Source: Adiantum capillus-veneris
Lineage: Eukaryota; Streptophyta; Polypodiopsida; Polypodiales; Pteridaceae
Length of the DNA stretch: 64,000 nucleotides
Direction: 5' to 3'
Assembly: GCA_014529385.2 (NCBI GenBank)
Contig: CM043966.1
Span: 96,796,087-96,860,086, forward strand
Shown: positions 1 to 10,827 of the stretch, piece by piece
Layout of the letters: the number at the start of each line of letters is the position of its first letter
Position numbering within the stretch: the first letter of the stretch is position 1
Notes under the pieces: generated by a model
The model's input: the letters and a program-made list of their open reading frames with translations, nothing else
Told to the model about the DNA's origin: nothing
The model's database searches: none
Program-made: the position numbers and the translations under genes

Positions 1-924
1 GAGTGTCTGTTTATGGTCTATGATGTCTTTTTTGGTGAGTTTTTTTGAGATTTTACTCAAATTCTAGGGGAAACTCTATCGGATTTTTCCTAGATTCTTG
101 CCATGCTTTGTGGGTATCTGTAGTTTATACTCTCATGGTTTAGTGGTCAAGTGTGACTCCCACTTTGATAGTAATCGATATTGTACTCTCACTTTGAAAG
201 GTTTTGTCAGTTTTGGACACAGATTGGTGTTCTTATACACACTTTCACAGGAGTGAGATTTATGTATGCTCCTTGTGGCGACAGGCCGTTGATTACAAGT
301 AGTAAAAGGTTACAAGTTCTACAAGTTACGGGCTACAGGTTCTATAGGTTACAAGTACAATTTATACGAAGTTTTTAGATTTTTCACATAGATACTTGGG
401 ATGTGTATTGAGCACCGTGTTTGCTCTCTACTTATGCATATGATTATGCATTTTATGCTTTGGTGAGTGTTGTTTATCTTAGTCTTGAGTCTTTGCTACT
501 CATTGTGCCTGCATTATCACTTGGCACTTTTTATATGCTGACTTTACTTGGTTTCGAGTAGAGGTTGGACATTGCTAATGTACATTGCTTTGGTAGAGCT
601 ATGTTGTGCATATGGGAGCATCATATTGATGCGTTGATCATGGTTATGATTGTCTAGTGGCTGAGTGATCTCCCACTTTGTTGCCATTTTGGCATGGTTT
701 ATGTTGATATTTTGCTGAAGATTTTAAAAATTCACAAGGGTGTCTCTACTAGATTTCTCCAGGATTCTCGCCATAGCTTTGGTTTCTTGGAAAATAGTAG
801 ATATTTGTGACGTTTCAAAGTCTGCAGACATGACTCATGAGAGTCGGAGGTCTCTTGGCATTGTGGTCACATAGGGCACATTAGGGGTCGTTGATTTTAA
901 TGTATGAGGCAACAACAATGATGT
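1..924. other. Region upstream of copia relic, no gene recognised
   Basis: No coding region with recognisable domains is visible. Two loosely similar passages (near 60-120 and 735-790) share phrases ending in 'TTGCCATGCTTTG' or 'TCGCCATAGCTTTG', so the region may hold an old internal duplication. It lies directly 5' of the copia-like reading frame and is probably decayed retrotransposon sequence, but no LTR or primer-binding site could be placed. Confidence 0.35.
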
Positions 925-1557
925 ATGCAAGATGTAGAGATGGTTTTGGCATATGATAGAGTGGTGGCTTCATATGCTAGTGATGATGATGTAACATTCA
1001 CCTTTAGCAATTCTCTTGCTTACATGTCTTCGAGAGGTGGCACTTCTCCTTGTTTTCCACATCACACCACATCTAAGTGTTTTAGCACTTTCTCTAGTGG
1101 GAGCTTTGGTTGTGTGACCGATGGTTCGGTGATTGACATTGCAAGTGTAGGAGATGTTTGCTTGTCCTTATCCAGCGGTGCATTATACACACTTTGTCAT
1201 GTGCAATATGTTCCTCAATTGAAACAGATTTTGATCTCATTGAGACAATTAGCCGATAATGGATATCGTATACTGCTTAGAGAGCAGTCTATCCAGATAC
1301 ATTGTGGATCATTAGTGATTTACAGAGGAGCTCGAAGTGACTTGGTATCTCCTATGCATATATCTAAGGTACGAGATGACATAGACTTGATATTTTTTTT
1401 GGCATGTGATGATAAAGAGACGGGACGTGTCTTCTCCGCAAGTGAGCTCCACCATGCTCACAGGATAGAGCATTTAGCTGTGAAGAACATGTCAATGGAC
1501 TTTGTAGAGGCAGAGGTGGAGCAAGATTTTGTCAGCATTCAATCCTTCCATGTATGA
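925..1557 (+). pseudogene. Ty1/copia pol relic (protease / GAG-pre-integrase region)
   Basis: The 210-residue frame resembles the segment of copia polyproteins that spans the end of the protease and the pre-integrase region. It has a 'SVGDVCLSLSSGALYTLCHVQYVP' type strand-loop followed by 'ILISLRQLADNGY', matching the family pattern 'GVGDV...L.DVR.VP.L..NLISL..L...GY'. The protease D-S/T-G triad is not preserved. The frame ends within about 300 bases of a polypurine tract and LTR, so integrase, reverse transcriptase and RNase H are missing. It is a decayed or non-autonomous remnant, and the start codon is arbitrary. Family assignment rests on motif resemblance only. Confidence 0.65.
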
Positions 1558-1789
1558 CCTACTAGTATCGAGGCCCATCCTAGCACCTATAGTGGGAGCA
1601 GTTGCAGCAAGGATTGTCAGTCGTACGATGACTGACACTAGCATGATGCATTGTGGAGCTATAGAGACCATACAAAGTTTTCTATGGGATTTACATATAG
1701 GCTCTAGCATGGATACGCACACTTGCCTATCACTAGAGCTGATGCGACTGCATGTAGACCGAGTGAGTGAGCCAGTGGATGTAGGTTGA
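1529..1789 (+). pseudogene. 3' end of copia relic, unassigned short frame
   Basis: An 86-residue frame overlaps the end of the copia relic in another phase and runs to just before the polypurine tract. It has no recognisable domain. It most likely marks a frameshifted remnant of the deleted pol 3' portion. Confidence 0.25.
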
Positions 1790-1865
1790 GAGAGTCTCTC
1801 CCTTATTTTCTTGTATAAGCTAGTAGTTTAGCTACTAGGACCCACTTATTGACACATTTTTCTTT

Positions 1866-1876
1866 AAGTGGGAGGT
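1866..1876 (+). other. Polypurine tract of copia relic
   Basis: Purine-rich AAGTGGGAGG immediately precedes the TGTTGGGG that opens the LTR. This is the usual plus-strand priming site layout of plant copia elements. Confidence 0.6.
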
Positions 1877-2207
1877 TGTTGGGGTAATGTGCCTTGCCAA
1901 TGATGGACGTGTGTCCACCGTCCATCATTGTCAATGATGGACGTGTGTCCACCGTCGCCCACTAACCTCGCTAATCCACTCACTTATTCTTTATATACAT
2001 CAAAGAATAAGGAGTGGGTGTTGTTTCTTGCCACTTTGGTTCACCCCACTCTGTGTGTGTTCTCTCTCTCTCTCCTTCTCACTCTCTACACACACACCGT
2101 ATTCGCACACCCCTTCATATATCTCTCTCACCATTATTTCCACCTTCCATCTCAAGCCTACGTAAGGCTCCTATGTAAAGCTTGTATTCTCTCTCTTATT
2201 CTTAACA
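1877..2207 (+). repeat. 3' LTR of copia relic
   Basis: The repeat begins TGTTGGGG after a polypurine tract and can be closed at CTTAACA (2201-2207), giving TGTTG...TAACA inverted ends and about 331 bp. It contains a TATATA box at 1992-1997 with CT-rich sequence downstream, as expected for a U3/R junction. A 12-bp perfect inverted repeat and a direct duplicate sit in U3 (1898-1956). No second LTR was found upstream in the window, so the left side of the element is missing or diverged. Confidence 0.6.
1992..1997 (+). promoter_or_regulatory. TATA box in copia LTR
   Basis: TATATA lies about 115 bases into the LTR, downstream of the U3 inverted repeat. It is the likely core promoter of the element. 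Confidence 0.45.
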
Positions 2208-3439
2208 ATTAATCAAGCAAGTTTCATTGTACATTTTATTGAGGTCTTAATTTACCTTTAGTTATCTATTTCTATGGTGCAATCACAACCATGAATGCTA
2301 CATTGATTTATTGACCATAGTAGCACTTATATGTAGTAATATCATAGCTAATACAAAATTAGTACTTCTTAATTATAATGGTTAGATCCCTGTGCTAAGC
2401 TTAGTGGTCCCTCTCTCTAAGAACTAAGTTGAATCATAACTTTTTAGGCTAATTGCTATTCAATTTCAACCATCTCTAGCAATTGTTTTTGGGTACGTCT
2501 ATACGGCCACTACCCTTGTCAATGACTAGCAATAATTGGATTGAGCATTAGGTTGTGTTCAATTTTTTCTTTTCATTTAGCTGGCTTGATTATGTGTGTT
2601 TCTTTTTTATTTTCTTGTTTTCTCTAAGTCAATTTAAGGAATGTATGTATGTGCATAGAGGTTTCCACAACCTTTCGATTGCACTAATTTAAGGTTTATT
2701 TAGCATTGGGAATGATATCTTGATTTAGTTTCCATTCATTGTGCTTGAAAAATTCCTAATTTTTTTGCTTTTATCTTGCTTTAATATATGTGTTCACTTT
2801 ATTCAGGCAAGTGTGTGTGTATGTGTGTGTGCTCACTTGATTAAGTGTGTGTTTCCCTTTTGGATGTGTGAGTGTATGCCCTTGAAGTTAAAAGGTTTTT
2901 CTTCAATGCAAGTGGTGGCAACCACTTTGAAGACAAACCAAGAAAAACTTTTCTTTTAATTTTTTCTTTTAAATTGTCCATTTCAACATTAGAAACATTT
3001 GGTTGTGAAGCTCCTTTTTGACTTATTGGCAGCCCTTTTTTACGTGGAGTATATTTTAAGTCCTATTTTCCACACTCACTAACTCCCTTGACTTTGCCAT
3101 CTCCTTTAAGCGAGCAAGACCTTGTTCCCACACTATTTGGCTCTACCCTATCTCTTTTTGGGTGGCCAATCCCTTTTTCATGGCACTAAGAGGATTAACA
3201 CTAACTTGAGCTTATTGGTATAAGCACCACTAAGCTTCGGTCTCCATAGCATAGCAGAAAGAAATTCCAAGGACATTAAGCATTCAAAGGAGCATTAATC
3301 CCAAAGCAACAAAAGTAGCCTCTTCACTCAAGTCAATTTTGCAATTTTAACACATGTACACGTTCCTTGTGCTATTTAGAGTGCATGAGTGAACTTATTT
3401 GTGAAAATGAGTGTCAGACTTGTCAACCCAAAATAGGAG
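2208..3439. other. AT-rich non-coding stretch
   Basis: No gene, LTR or RNA gene is recognised. The sequence is AT-rich with a short GT-rich patch near 2812-2832. All open frames are short and lack coding character. Confidence 0.5.
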
Positions 3440-3597
3440 CACGTATTTTGAGGCTAATGAGATTTGATCCACTTCAACTTTTTCAAGCACAGATGTAATC
3501 CTGACAGTTTTTTACTTATGCGCCTATTTTGAAGGTGACGAGATTTTGACCCACTTCAACTTTTTCAAGCACAGATGCAATCCTGATAGTTTTTACT
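3440..3597. repeat. Tandem direct duplication, about 80 bp
   Basis: Two adjacent copies (about 3440-3518 and 3525-3597) share a long core reading 'CCACTTCAACTTTTTCAAGC' followed by near-identical sequence, with a few substitutions. It is a simple local duplication in non-coding DNA. Confidence 0.7.
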
Positions 3598-5172
3598 TGC
3601 CCACTCCTATTGAAAATTGAAAAACAATGTGAATATTAATATATATAGAAATCTAAACACTCAGTGTAGATCTTATAAAGTTACCCACAAGCCTCAAACA
3701 TCCAACACTAGCCAAAATATGATATACTCCCAACCATGTGCTAAAAGAAAATAAAGGTCGGCTATTCTAGAGTGTTCTAGAGAAATCTTTGAATGGTTTC
3801 CATGTCCCTGGCAATGGCACCAAAATGTGGGCGGGCTACCAAACCTCATCATATCTATGGTAGCAGAGTGAGAACCACAAACATAAAATGTCATTCCATG
3901 AGACATAGTTGATACGAGTAGTGCATGGAGGCTACGAGAGGTTGTCAATTCCTTAGAAAACCCAATCACAACTTACTACTCTCAAGTGTCAATCTCTAGT
4001 GAGTGTAAGTCACCAAAAGCTAGTCTTTCAGACGCAAGCACACATGCGAGTTTCACTGAGCTAAAATGCTTCAAATGGAACCGAACTTGCTAGGATGGTA
4101 GACAAGACCAAATAGAACCTTTGTATGGTCTCAAATCTCTGATTCGGGACTCGAAAAAATCACGCTTGTTTTAGGAGCCTATTTTTAGCAAGTCGATTCC
4201 GACATCTAATACACTCAATAGCTTCATCTAAAGGAGCTCTATCCTCTTCGATGCTCAAAATTACACACAGATGTATAAATCAAGCAAAATAAGCAAAAAC
4301 AAGAAGAAGATGACCACACCAAAAACGCACAAACTTTGTGAGAGACTTGCATTGAATAGAAGAGCTTTCACTTGAGATCACAATGCCAATTGTGAATTTG
4401 CAAGAGCACTTCACACGAGGGAGATACAAGCACAAGAAGCAAAAAGATAAACATAGTACTCTGAATGATAGAGCACTCACTTTCACTTATCTAAAACTTA
4501 GGTTCAATGTAAAAAAATTGGTCTTTATACTTAGCCAATGGTCAAAACCTAGTCCTCTGACCGACATGACTCATAAAACTATCAAACTAAGTCTCTTGGG
4601 TAGTTCAATTACAAATTGCAAGCCATTGACCCCAATCTACTCAAAAAGTCTCACATACACAGTAAAAAAAAGAATTATAGTTGTGAAACCCAATTTGGTT
4701 ATATGTGGTCTCGCTTTTAGTGGTATGTGTTAGCTTGGCTACTATCAATTTGCTAATTCCACACTTATCACCTTTGTTGCATTCTGCAGCAGTATGAGTC
4801 CCTCAAAACCACCTCATGGACATAGATTGAGAGACCACATATATGTATGATATCACGCAAGCCCTCAATACCACATGACATTATTAGAGCAGAATTAGCC
4901 ACCCCACACATGCTAGTCGAGGCTTTTTTATAGTTAGTTTTTCTTATTCAAAGGTTGAGACAAATGCCATCACATAAACTCACATGCAAAGTTTTTGAGG
5001 CCTCCATACATAGTTCAGAGTCAGGCGACTAGGAGTTTTGATACTTGCAAGTGAGAGAATAGTTTGAAGTACATGGATAGATCACCACTCTTCCAGTATG
5101 ACCCGGACTCACTTTCATCGAGCTCTTATATAGTGAGAGAAACATAGTACTCAAGACATGATCTATGGTACA
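3598..5172. other. No gene recognised
   Basis: Several 70-116 codon frames occur on both strands, but none shows a known domain or splice-compatible structure. The flanks of the downstream solo LTR show that this DNA existed before that insertion. Confidence 0.4.
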
Positions 5173-5288
5173 TGGATCTCCCCTAGACAACCTCTTCCCC
5201 TGAATATGTTGTATTACAGTGGATCTCCCCTGGATCTCCCCTAGACAACCTCTTCCCCTGAATATGTTGTATTACAGTGAGTATTTCT
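5173..5288. repeat. 58-bp tandem duplication
   Basis: A 58-bp unit starting TGGATCTCCCCTAGAC occurs at 5173 and again at 5231. The second copy is identical for about 49 bases. It looks like a recent slippage or unequal-exchange product. Confidence 0.85.
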
Positions 5289-5332
5289 TGACCATGCTAG
5301 ACCAGTGGTTCATTCAGAGACCACACTACATG

Positions 5333-5337
5333 GACAC
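5333..5337. repeat. Target-site duplication, left (GACAC)
   Basis: GACAC immediately precedes the TGTCAT start of the solo LTR and recurs at 6930-6934 directly after its end. Confidence 0.8.
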
Positions 5338-6929
5338 TGTCATAATAATCAATATCTAATTCTCCTAAATGATTTTCTCCTATTAAACTGATCATTTAAT
5401 GTGGGGAAGTGCCAGGGGAGAAAAAGCTAGAATATTGGTTAAGCTAGCAGACCGGCCACAGTAGGGATCCAAAGGAGGGAAAATAGGGATCCAAAGGGGG
5501 GGCCATCTGCAAAAGAGCCATGTGCAACAATGGGCTAAAAAGACCCTAAGGTTCAGCCCATTAAGACTTCCAAAATGCTAAGGTTCCAAAATTCAAAGGT
5601 TGTGTCCAAAGGGTTAAAGCTTAGGGGGAATTGGATGCTTTGTGTGCTCTCCAAAGTCAATGCACATCCCTACATGGGAGGGGGCGAGCCCTTCTTCTAG
5701 GGGATGAGAGAGAAAACCACACACACACACACACACACACACAAGCCCCTTTACACAAAGGGAATTAGGGACACATGTCAGCTCCCTAGCCCAGACAAGG
5801 TGTGCCCAATTCCTATTGGATGACCCTTGAAGTGGACCAATGAGAATTAAGCTAGAGTAAATCTAGTTTAATTAATTTAAAAACATTTAATAAAAGAAAC
5901 CAATACGAATTAAGTCTCCTAGAAGACTATTGGGCGGTCTCCCAAAGGGTCCAATGAGCATTCAGGAGCCCCATGGCTTGCCTGATTCCTATTGGCCAGG
6001 AGGCAAAGGGGTCCAATGAGAGTTTAGTTTAATTATTTAATTACCTCAAGCTCTCACAAAAGGGGAAAGGGGGACACATGTCAGAAGGCTATCACTTATG
6101 TTGCTTAATAGTAATTGGCTTGACTTGGGGAGGGCCAATGAGGCTGCAGGAAGAGCAAATAGCAAGGGGGCTCGCCCAAGAGAGAGAGGGGGCTGATTTT
6201 TGCTTGGCATTATCACACACACACTCACAAAATCTCATGTGTGAAGAAAGAGAAGACTATCTCTTCCCAAGCTTTAATGGAGAACTCATCACCTACTCCA
6301 AGCTTGTGAGATATAAGCCTACCTCAACACTCTCTTGGCACGTGGATGCAAATCCAACCAAGAGCCAAGCTTCAATGCATGCTCATCTCCTCTACCAAGC
6401 TAATTACTAAGCTAAGCTATGCTACATATGAGTGATTATGTGAGGAGATGTACATCTTTCTCGTAAGATACTCCTTCTTCCTCTCAATCTACTCTCATAC
6501 CCTGCTAGCTCTCACCATCTTCGAAGGTGTGTGAGGTCTTGGGTCTGAGAACGGGGATAATTCAAGTTGTGTTTGTTAAGTGTTTTGCTTAGTGCATGAA
6601 GCTTCCATCTTCATTGCACTAGCTAGTCTTGAAGGAACACAAAGAATTGTATTGTACAATGTCTCTCTTGATGGGAGAAACCATAATACAAAGCCTTTTG
6701 GAGGGGGGACCGGCTCCATGCAAATCCAGTCCTCAACTGTTGTCAATAGCTTAATTTCTCTCTCTTTTGAAAGTATTGTTGATGCTATCTAACTATGTGT
6801 TATGCTTTTTGTTGCTCTCTCCACCCAAGCACTCTTGTAATTCTCATTAGGAATATATTCTAATGAAATGCCCACTATGTTCATGCTAATTTCCGCTACA
6901 CATAAGTTATTAGGCCATTAAATGTTACA
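5338..6929 (+). mobile_element. Solo LTR related to the 21-30 kb chromovirus
   Basis: This 1592-bp unit starts TGTCATAATAATC and ends AAATGTTACA. The young chromovirus LTR, read on its own coding strand, starts TGTCATAAAATC and ends TTCCATTACA. Shared internal blocks include the AATGTGGG stretch near 5399, the AC microsatellite at 5717-5743, the passage around 6440-6545 (TCTCGTA..., CTTCGAAGGTGTGTGAGG) and the GGACCGGCTCC region near 6708. It lacks the minisatellite array of the younger LTR. The 5-bp flanking repeat GACAC on both sides shows a real insertion later reduced to one LTR, presumably by LTR-LTR recombination. No coding part remains. Confidence 0.85.
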
Positions 6930-6934
6930 GACAC
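6930..6934. repeat. Target-site duplication, right (GACAC)
   Basis: This is the partner of 5333-5337 and lies directly after the solo LTR end. Confidence 0.8.
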
Positions 6935-7179
6935 ATACATGCCACATAGCTCAGGAGTGGTGATTGGCCAGCTATTAGTATCATCACACTAACTAGAGAT
7001 AAAGATAGAACGAGTTGCTCATACCCCGGAGCTGAGAGGTTCTGCCAGCTTTGCATAGAGGGTGATTGAGTACGAGCAACACTATCTAGATTTATAGAGC
7101 ATTTGAGAGTATGGGGCTCTTTATATAGGACAACCCACCCTACAACGGATCATGGAGTCTAGAGATCAGTGTCAGTTTG

Positions 7180-7302
7180 GCCATTTTTTAGCGTAGATAC
7201 ATAGACATAGAGAAACGTTGTCGATACTTGCAGTGGCACCAAAGGGTGACAAAGAGCCATAGCTTAAGGACCGGTTTACTTGATAGAAAAGTAAATGACT
7301 GA
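7180..7302 (-). pseudogene. Copia 5' leader / gag start fragment
   Basis: On the minus strand this follows a primer-binding site and opens with an ATG context (MALCHPL...) resembling a gag start. It is cut within about 120 bases and then passes into unrecognised DNA and the solo LTR. It implies that a second copia internal region once continued to the left of the 7316-7806 LTR. Confidence 0.4.
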
Positions 7303-7314
7303 GCTATGATACCA
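7303..7314 (-). other. Primer-binding site, outer
   Basis: The minus strand reads TGGTATCATAGC, one base from the initiator-tRNA-Met primer-binding site TGGTATCAGAGC. It abuts the left LTR on the side away from the neighbouring internal region. Confidence 0.6.
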
Positions 7315-7315
7315 C

Positions 7316-7806
7316 TGCCACAGAATCGGAGGCGTAAAGACAATAAAACACTTGCATACGAGAGAAGAGGAGAGTGGACACAAAGCGATGGAGTTTTTCT
7401 TCTAGATGCACTGGCCCAAAAGATTGGCATCCCTTTTGATATTTCTTTCTTGATTGAACAGAAAAGTACAATATCTGAGGGTCTCCTTCTTCGCATTTAC
7501 TCCCAAGATAATTTGTAAGGAAGTGAGCCCTGACATTTCTTATAAAAGATTACAAGGCCCTCTAAAAATAGGGTTTCCTAGTGCTTTTTACAATGCCCAT
7601 GCTTCAAAAATCCTTGCACTAAATTCCCTCTAAAGGACCGTACGACCCTTCTACATGTCAACCTACAACGCAACTTGATTTTGGTAGCCACATCATCAAC
7701 TTGTGGTCACACAATTTTTGAAGCTTCCTTTACTGGCTAATGTCCAGTCTCTTTAGTGGGTTTCATAGGGCCATAGGGTCCATTACGGTAGTGCCATGTC
7801 ATCACA
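7316..7806 (-). repeat. Left LTR of copia relic
   Basis: This 491-bp LTR begins on the minus strand at TGTGATGACATGG and ends next to a primer-binding site. Its sequence from about 7470 to 7806 aligns with 9520-9803. Shared passages include 'TCTGAGGGTCTCCTTCTTCG', the block reading 'CAATTTTTGAAGCTTCCTTT', and 'GTAGTGCCATGTCATCACA'. Similarity is roughly three quarters by eye, so the insertion is old. Confidence 0.65.
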
Positions 7807-7830
7807 CTTTAGATTACCCCCTCTTAAAAG
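7807..7830 (-). other. Polypurine tract of copia relic
   Basis: The minus strand reads AAGAGGGGGTAATCTAAAG just before the LTR start TGTGATG, as expected for the 3' end of a copia internal region. Confidence 0.55.
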
Positions 7831-7974
7831 AAGAGAAATCTCCCTCGGTTACGTTTCCAAAACACATAAAGGACAAAAACTCGCATAGTAGACATTGACT
7901 CTATGCTCCCATGCACCAAACTGCACACATCTAGCACTTGCACAAAGACACCAGTCTCACTGAACGAAGTAACC

Positions 7975-8990
7975 AGTCCCCCCTAGAGACTTGGTCGGCA
8001 GAGGACCGTATACATCACTATGGACAAGTTCTAGTGGGTCTACTCACTTTCTATTCAATGATAAGTGCACTATCCTAGTTTATTTTCCATAAATACATTG
8101 TTATGGACAAGTTCTAGTTGGTCTACTCGCTTTCTATTCAATGGTAAGTGCACTATCCTAGTTCATTTGCCATAAATACATTGTTATGGACAAGTTCTAG
8201 TTGGTCTACTCACTTTCTATTCGATGGTAAGTGCACTATCCTAGTTTGTTAGCCATAAACACAGTATTCACACATAGAAAATTTGGAAAAAATTAACACC
8301 TACAAGTAACCAAAGCGTGTCAATGTTTTCATTTCCTTTTGGCTCATAGTTCCTAGCTGGCTAAGCCACAACTCAATAGATGGCAACATGGCTATAGATA
8401 TGTAATCCTCTTTTATATACGACACCTACATAGTGAAAGGTACCATGTTTGATGACCCAAGGGGAATTCCCAAAGATGGTCGTATAACCCAGGTCATCTA
8501 GCTACCATGTTGAAATCAAGCTCTTTGCTAGCTTGAGGACATGTCTGACATTTCTCAACATAAACTCCATGCTACCGTGTGAAATGAATCTGATGTCTCC
8601 ACCACTCACAACATCAAGCTCAAAAGAGTCCCTGAGCTTCACTATGCTCTTTGTGTGCACGTAAGTAGAGAGCCAGTCTCTATGTGGTGTCACATAATGA
8701 CTAGCATCAGAGTCAATGTCCTAATCCTGTCATCTTCTGTAACAAAAGCATCTGCACTAATGTCAGAATTAAAAAACAAAACATTTGAAGAACCAACCAT
8801 CTCAGGGATATTTGGAGTCTTAGTAGACTTGACCATGTTGATTTTTTACAACTTTTATTTGGCCTTACTATCGTTGTTAGATTTCTTGTTGTTTTGAGAC
8901 TTCTTCTTAGTCTCTTTGCAAAATCTTGCAATCCTTCTTCATGTGCCCTTTCTTGTTATGACAATGGTAACACTCAATTTTACGCATACA
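7975..8990 (-). pseudogene. Copia gag-pol relic: zinc knuckle, protease, partial integrase
   Basis: On the minus strand, copia domains occur in the normal order but in broken frames. A CCHC zinc knuckle (CYHCHNKKGHMKKDC) lies at about 8930-8987. A protease / GAG-pre-integrase stretch (TPHRDWLSTYVH..., then 'RFISHGSMEFMLRNVRHV...SLISTW') lies at 8502-8693. The start of the integrase core (PLELVHSDVYGPLPTKSLGG) lies at about 7980-8050. The polypurine tract and LTR follow within 180 bases, so the integrase catalytic core, reverse transcriptase and RNase H are deleted. Several stop codons separate the pieces. It is non-functional. Confidence 0.75.
8019..8267. repeat. Three tandem 83-bp copies inside copia relic
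   Basis: Copies begin TATGGACAAGTTCTAG at 8019, 8102 and 8185, each 83 bp long with a few substitutions. The unit covers the coding piece just before the integrase core, so the duplication postdates or accompanied loss of function. Confidence 0.85.
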
Positions 8991-9295
8991 CTCTTAAAAT
9001 TTTTCATGTGAAGTCTTACGATTTTTACTCTTGCCTCGATCCTGATTACGGCCCCTCTGTCTATGTGTAGTAGAAACATAAGCATTGTCAATGGTAGATC
9101 CATTGCAGACATTCGAACTCTCTTTTCCCCAATATGAGCTCTCTCCCTAGCTCTCTTCTTGGGTTGACGATCTCCACCAAGCTCTTGCTTGCCTGCTATG
9201 CGAGCTCTCCCGAGTGCACCGCCTCCACGAAAGCCTTTGTCTCGCGAAGCCCTCATCGCCGTTACCTTCACGCACTCACCGCCGCCATCACCATA
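8991..9295 (-). pseudogene. Copia gag remnant
   Basis: Only about 300 bases separate the right primer-binding site from the zinc knuckle, compared with well over 700 in an intact copia gag. The open piece is Arg/Gly/Glu-rich and has no clear gag homology. Gag is therefore mostly deleted. Confidence 0.45.
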
Positions 9296-9307
9296 GCTTT
9301 GATACCA
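9296..9307 (-). other. Primer-binding site, inner
   Basis: The minus strand reads TGGTATCAAAGC, one mismatch from the initiator tRNA-Met site TGGTATCAGAGC. It borders the right LTR. Confidence 0.6.
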
Positions 9308-9803
9308 GTTTTTTAGCAAGCATGTGTGATGCCTGTGTGAGGAGAGGGAAGAGGAGAGACAGAGACGAGAAGGATGGGGCGGAACCAAGCTTAGGTTCCT
9401 TGTTATGAGAAGGAGAAGAAGAGCGAGTTAAAGTCAGTGTAGAGTTAGTCACTAAAGGACTATGTCTCTTTAGCGCAACACTAGCTACACCGGTTCCAAA
9501 GACTCGTGCCCCTTTCGGTATTTCTGAGGGTCTTCTTGTCCGCACTTGCTCCCTAGTTAATATGTAGGAAAGTGAGCCTGACACTTCTTAGAAGAGTTAC
9601 AAGGGTCCCCCAATGCTTTTCACAATGCCTAAAAGCTAATCGTTGCGCTAAAAGCTCTTTGAAGGATTGTACGGTCTGCCACATGTCAACGCAAAACGCG
9701 GTATTTTTTTCAACAGCCACGCCATCAACATATGTTCATGCAATTTTTGAAGCTTGCTTTATTGGGTAATGCCCGGCCTCTTTGGTAGTGGCATACCATC
9801 ACA
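9308..9803 (-). repeat. Right LTR of copia relic
   Basis: This repeat of about 496 bp aligns with 7316-7806. On the minus strand it starts TGTGATGGTATGCC. It is the 5' LTR of the minus-strand relic. A purine tract (GGGGGGTGGAGC) also lies on its outer side, as if another internal region once joined it. Confidence 0.6.
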
Positions 9804-10182
9804 CTTGTGACAAAGCTCCACCCCCCTCTCCCTCATATATCCTATATCTTGTATCCTAGCCTCCCATGAATTCCCCCTTACCAGAGGACCACATTTTGTT
9901 ACTTTGTACTTTTGTCCTTTCCTGATAAATGAAGGACACCTACATGTATATTTGATTTGTCTCATAGACAAACTTTAGCCTGCTTCGAGTATACCTGCTT
10001 GTGGATAGTGATCAAGTCTGCACAAAATTGCCCAAAGCTCTGTTCATCTCAGGTGATGTAGTGAAAACCACTAAGTCCATTGTTGTATATATAACTAATC
10101 CACGGTAAAAATCTCCTGTAGTAGCTCACAAAAGTGAAACCCCTAGGTCGTGCCTCCAAAATCATATGCATCCACTCTAGCA
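9804..10182. other. No gene recognised
   Basis: This short stretch lies outside the right copia LTR. It begins with a CT-rich strand that could be an old polypurine tract on the minus strand. No coding domain is visible. Confidence 0.4.
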
Positions 10183-10827
10183 TTTTTACTTCGTTAGCGA
10201 AGTGTCAATGTTCCGCTCCTTGGCCCCTCAGCAGCCCACGTGGCTGCAGCGCATCTAAAAACAGCGCATCAAAGCTACTGCAGCGCTTTACAGCGCTAAA
10301 AAAACCGGGGCCACTTGGAGCCGCAGGCCATCCCTGTTGGGGGTTGCGAGCGTAGGGGATTTTTGTTACAGCAGGTTGGAACCGGGAGCAGATCCCGTGT
10401 GGTTGCTTGTGGCGTGCAGGACAGTTCGGACAGTTGGCAGGTCTTCGAGCGCAAGGCCCCTATCTTATGTTTGGTTACTTGTCGGTGCCCGCAGTGGGCT
10501 GTGGACTGGAATTCACCCGCAATGGGTTGTGGATCTTTTGCTCTCCGCCTGGTCTCCACTGAGCCAGAGCGTCAAGGCCTTGTGTGGCATTTTTGCATCT
10601 CCACCTGGTCTTTGCTGAGCCAGAGTGTCGAGCCGGTTCAGAGGCTTTCGGCTGGTCTCTCGACAAAGACTCGAGCCCATTTTGTTGTATGCCATTCGGG
10701 TGAGCCTGGGGCGTCGAACCCAATTGTATTCGTTTTTTGGATTGAGCCAAGTTGGCTCCTCTAGTGATGCGGCCTCTATAGACCCAACTGCAATCAACTA
10801 GCGTGCATCGTGTAGCAAGGTCGTAGT
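10183..10827. other. GC-rich leader in front of PPR fragments
   Basis: The stretch opens with TTTTTACTTCGTTAGCG, a 17-base string that also occurs at 20701-20717 just before the second PPR block. It is richer in G+C than its surroundings and open in several frames, but no domain is recognised. It may be the 5' flank of a duplicated PPR gene unit. Confidence 0.4.

Noticed and set aside
1492-1722. Minus-strand 76-codon frame opposite the copia relic
   Set aside because: It is an antisense shadow of the plus-strand copia frames.
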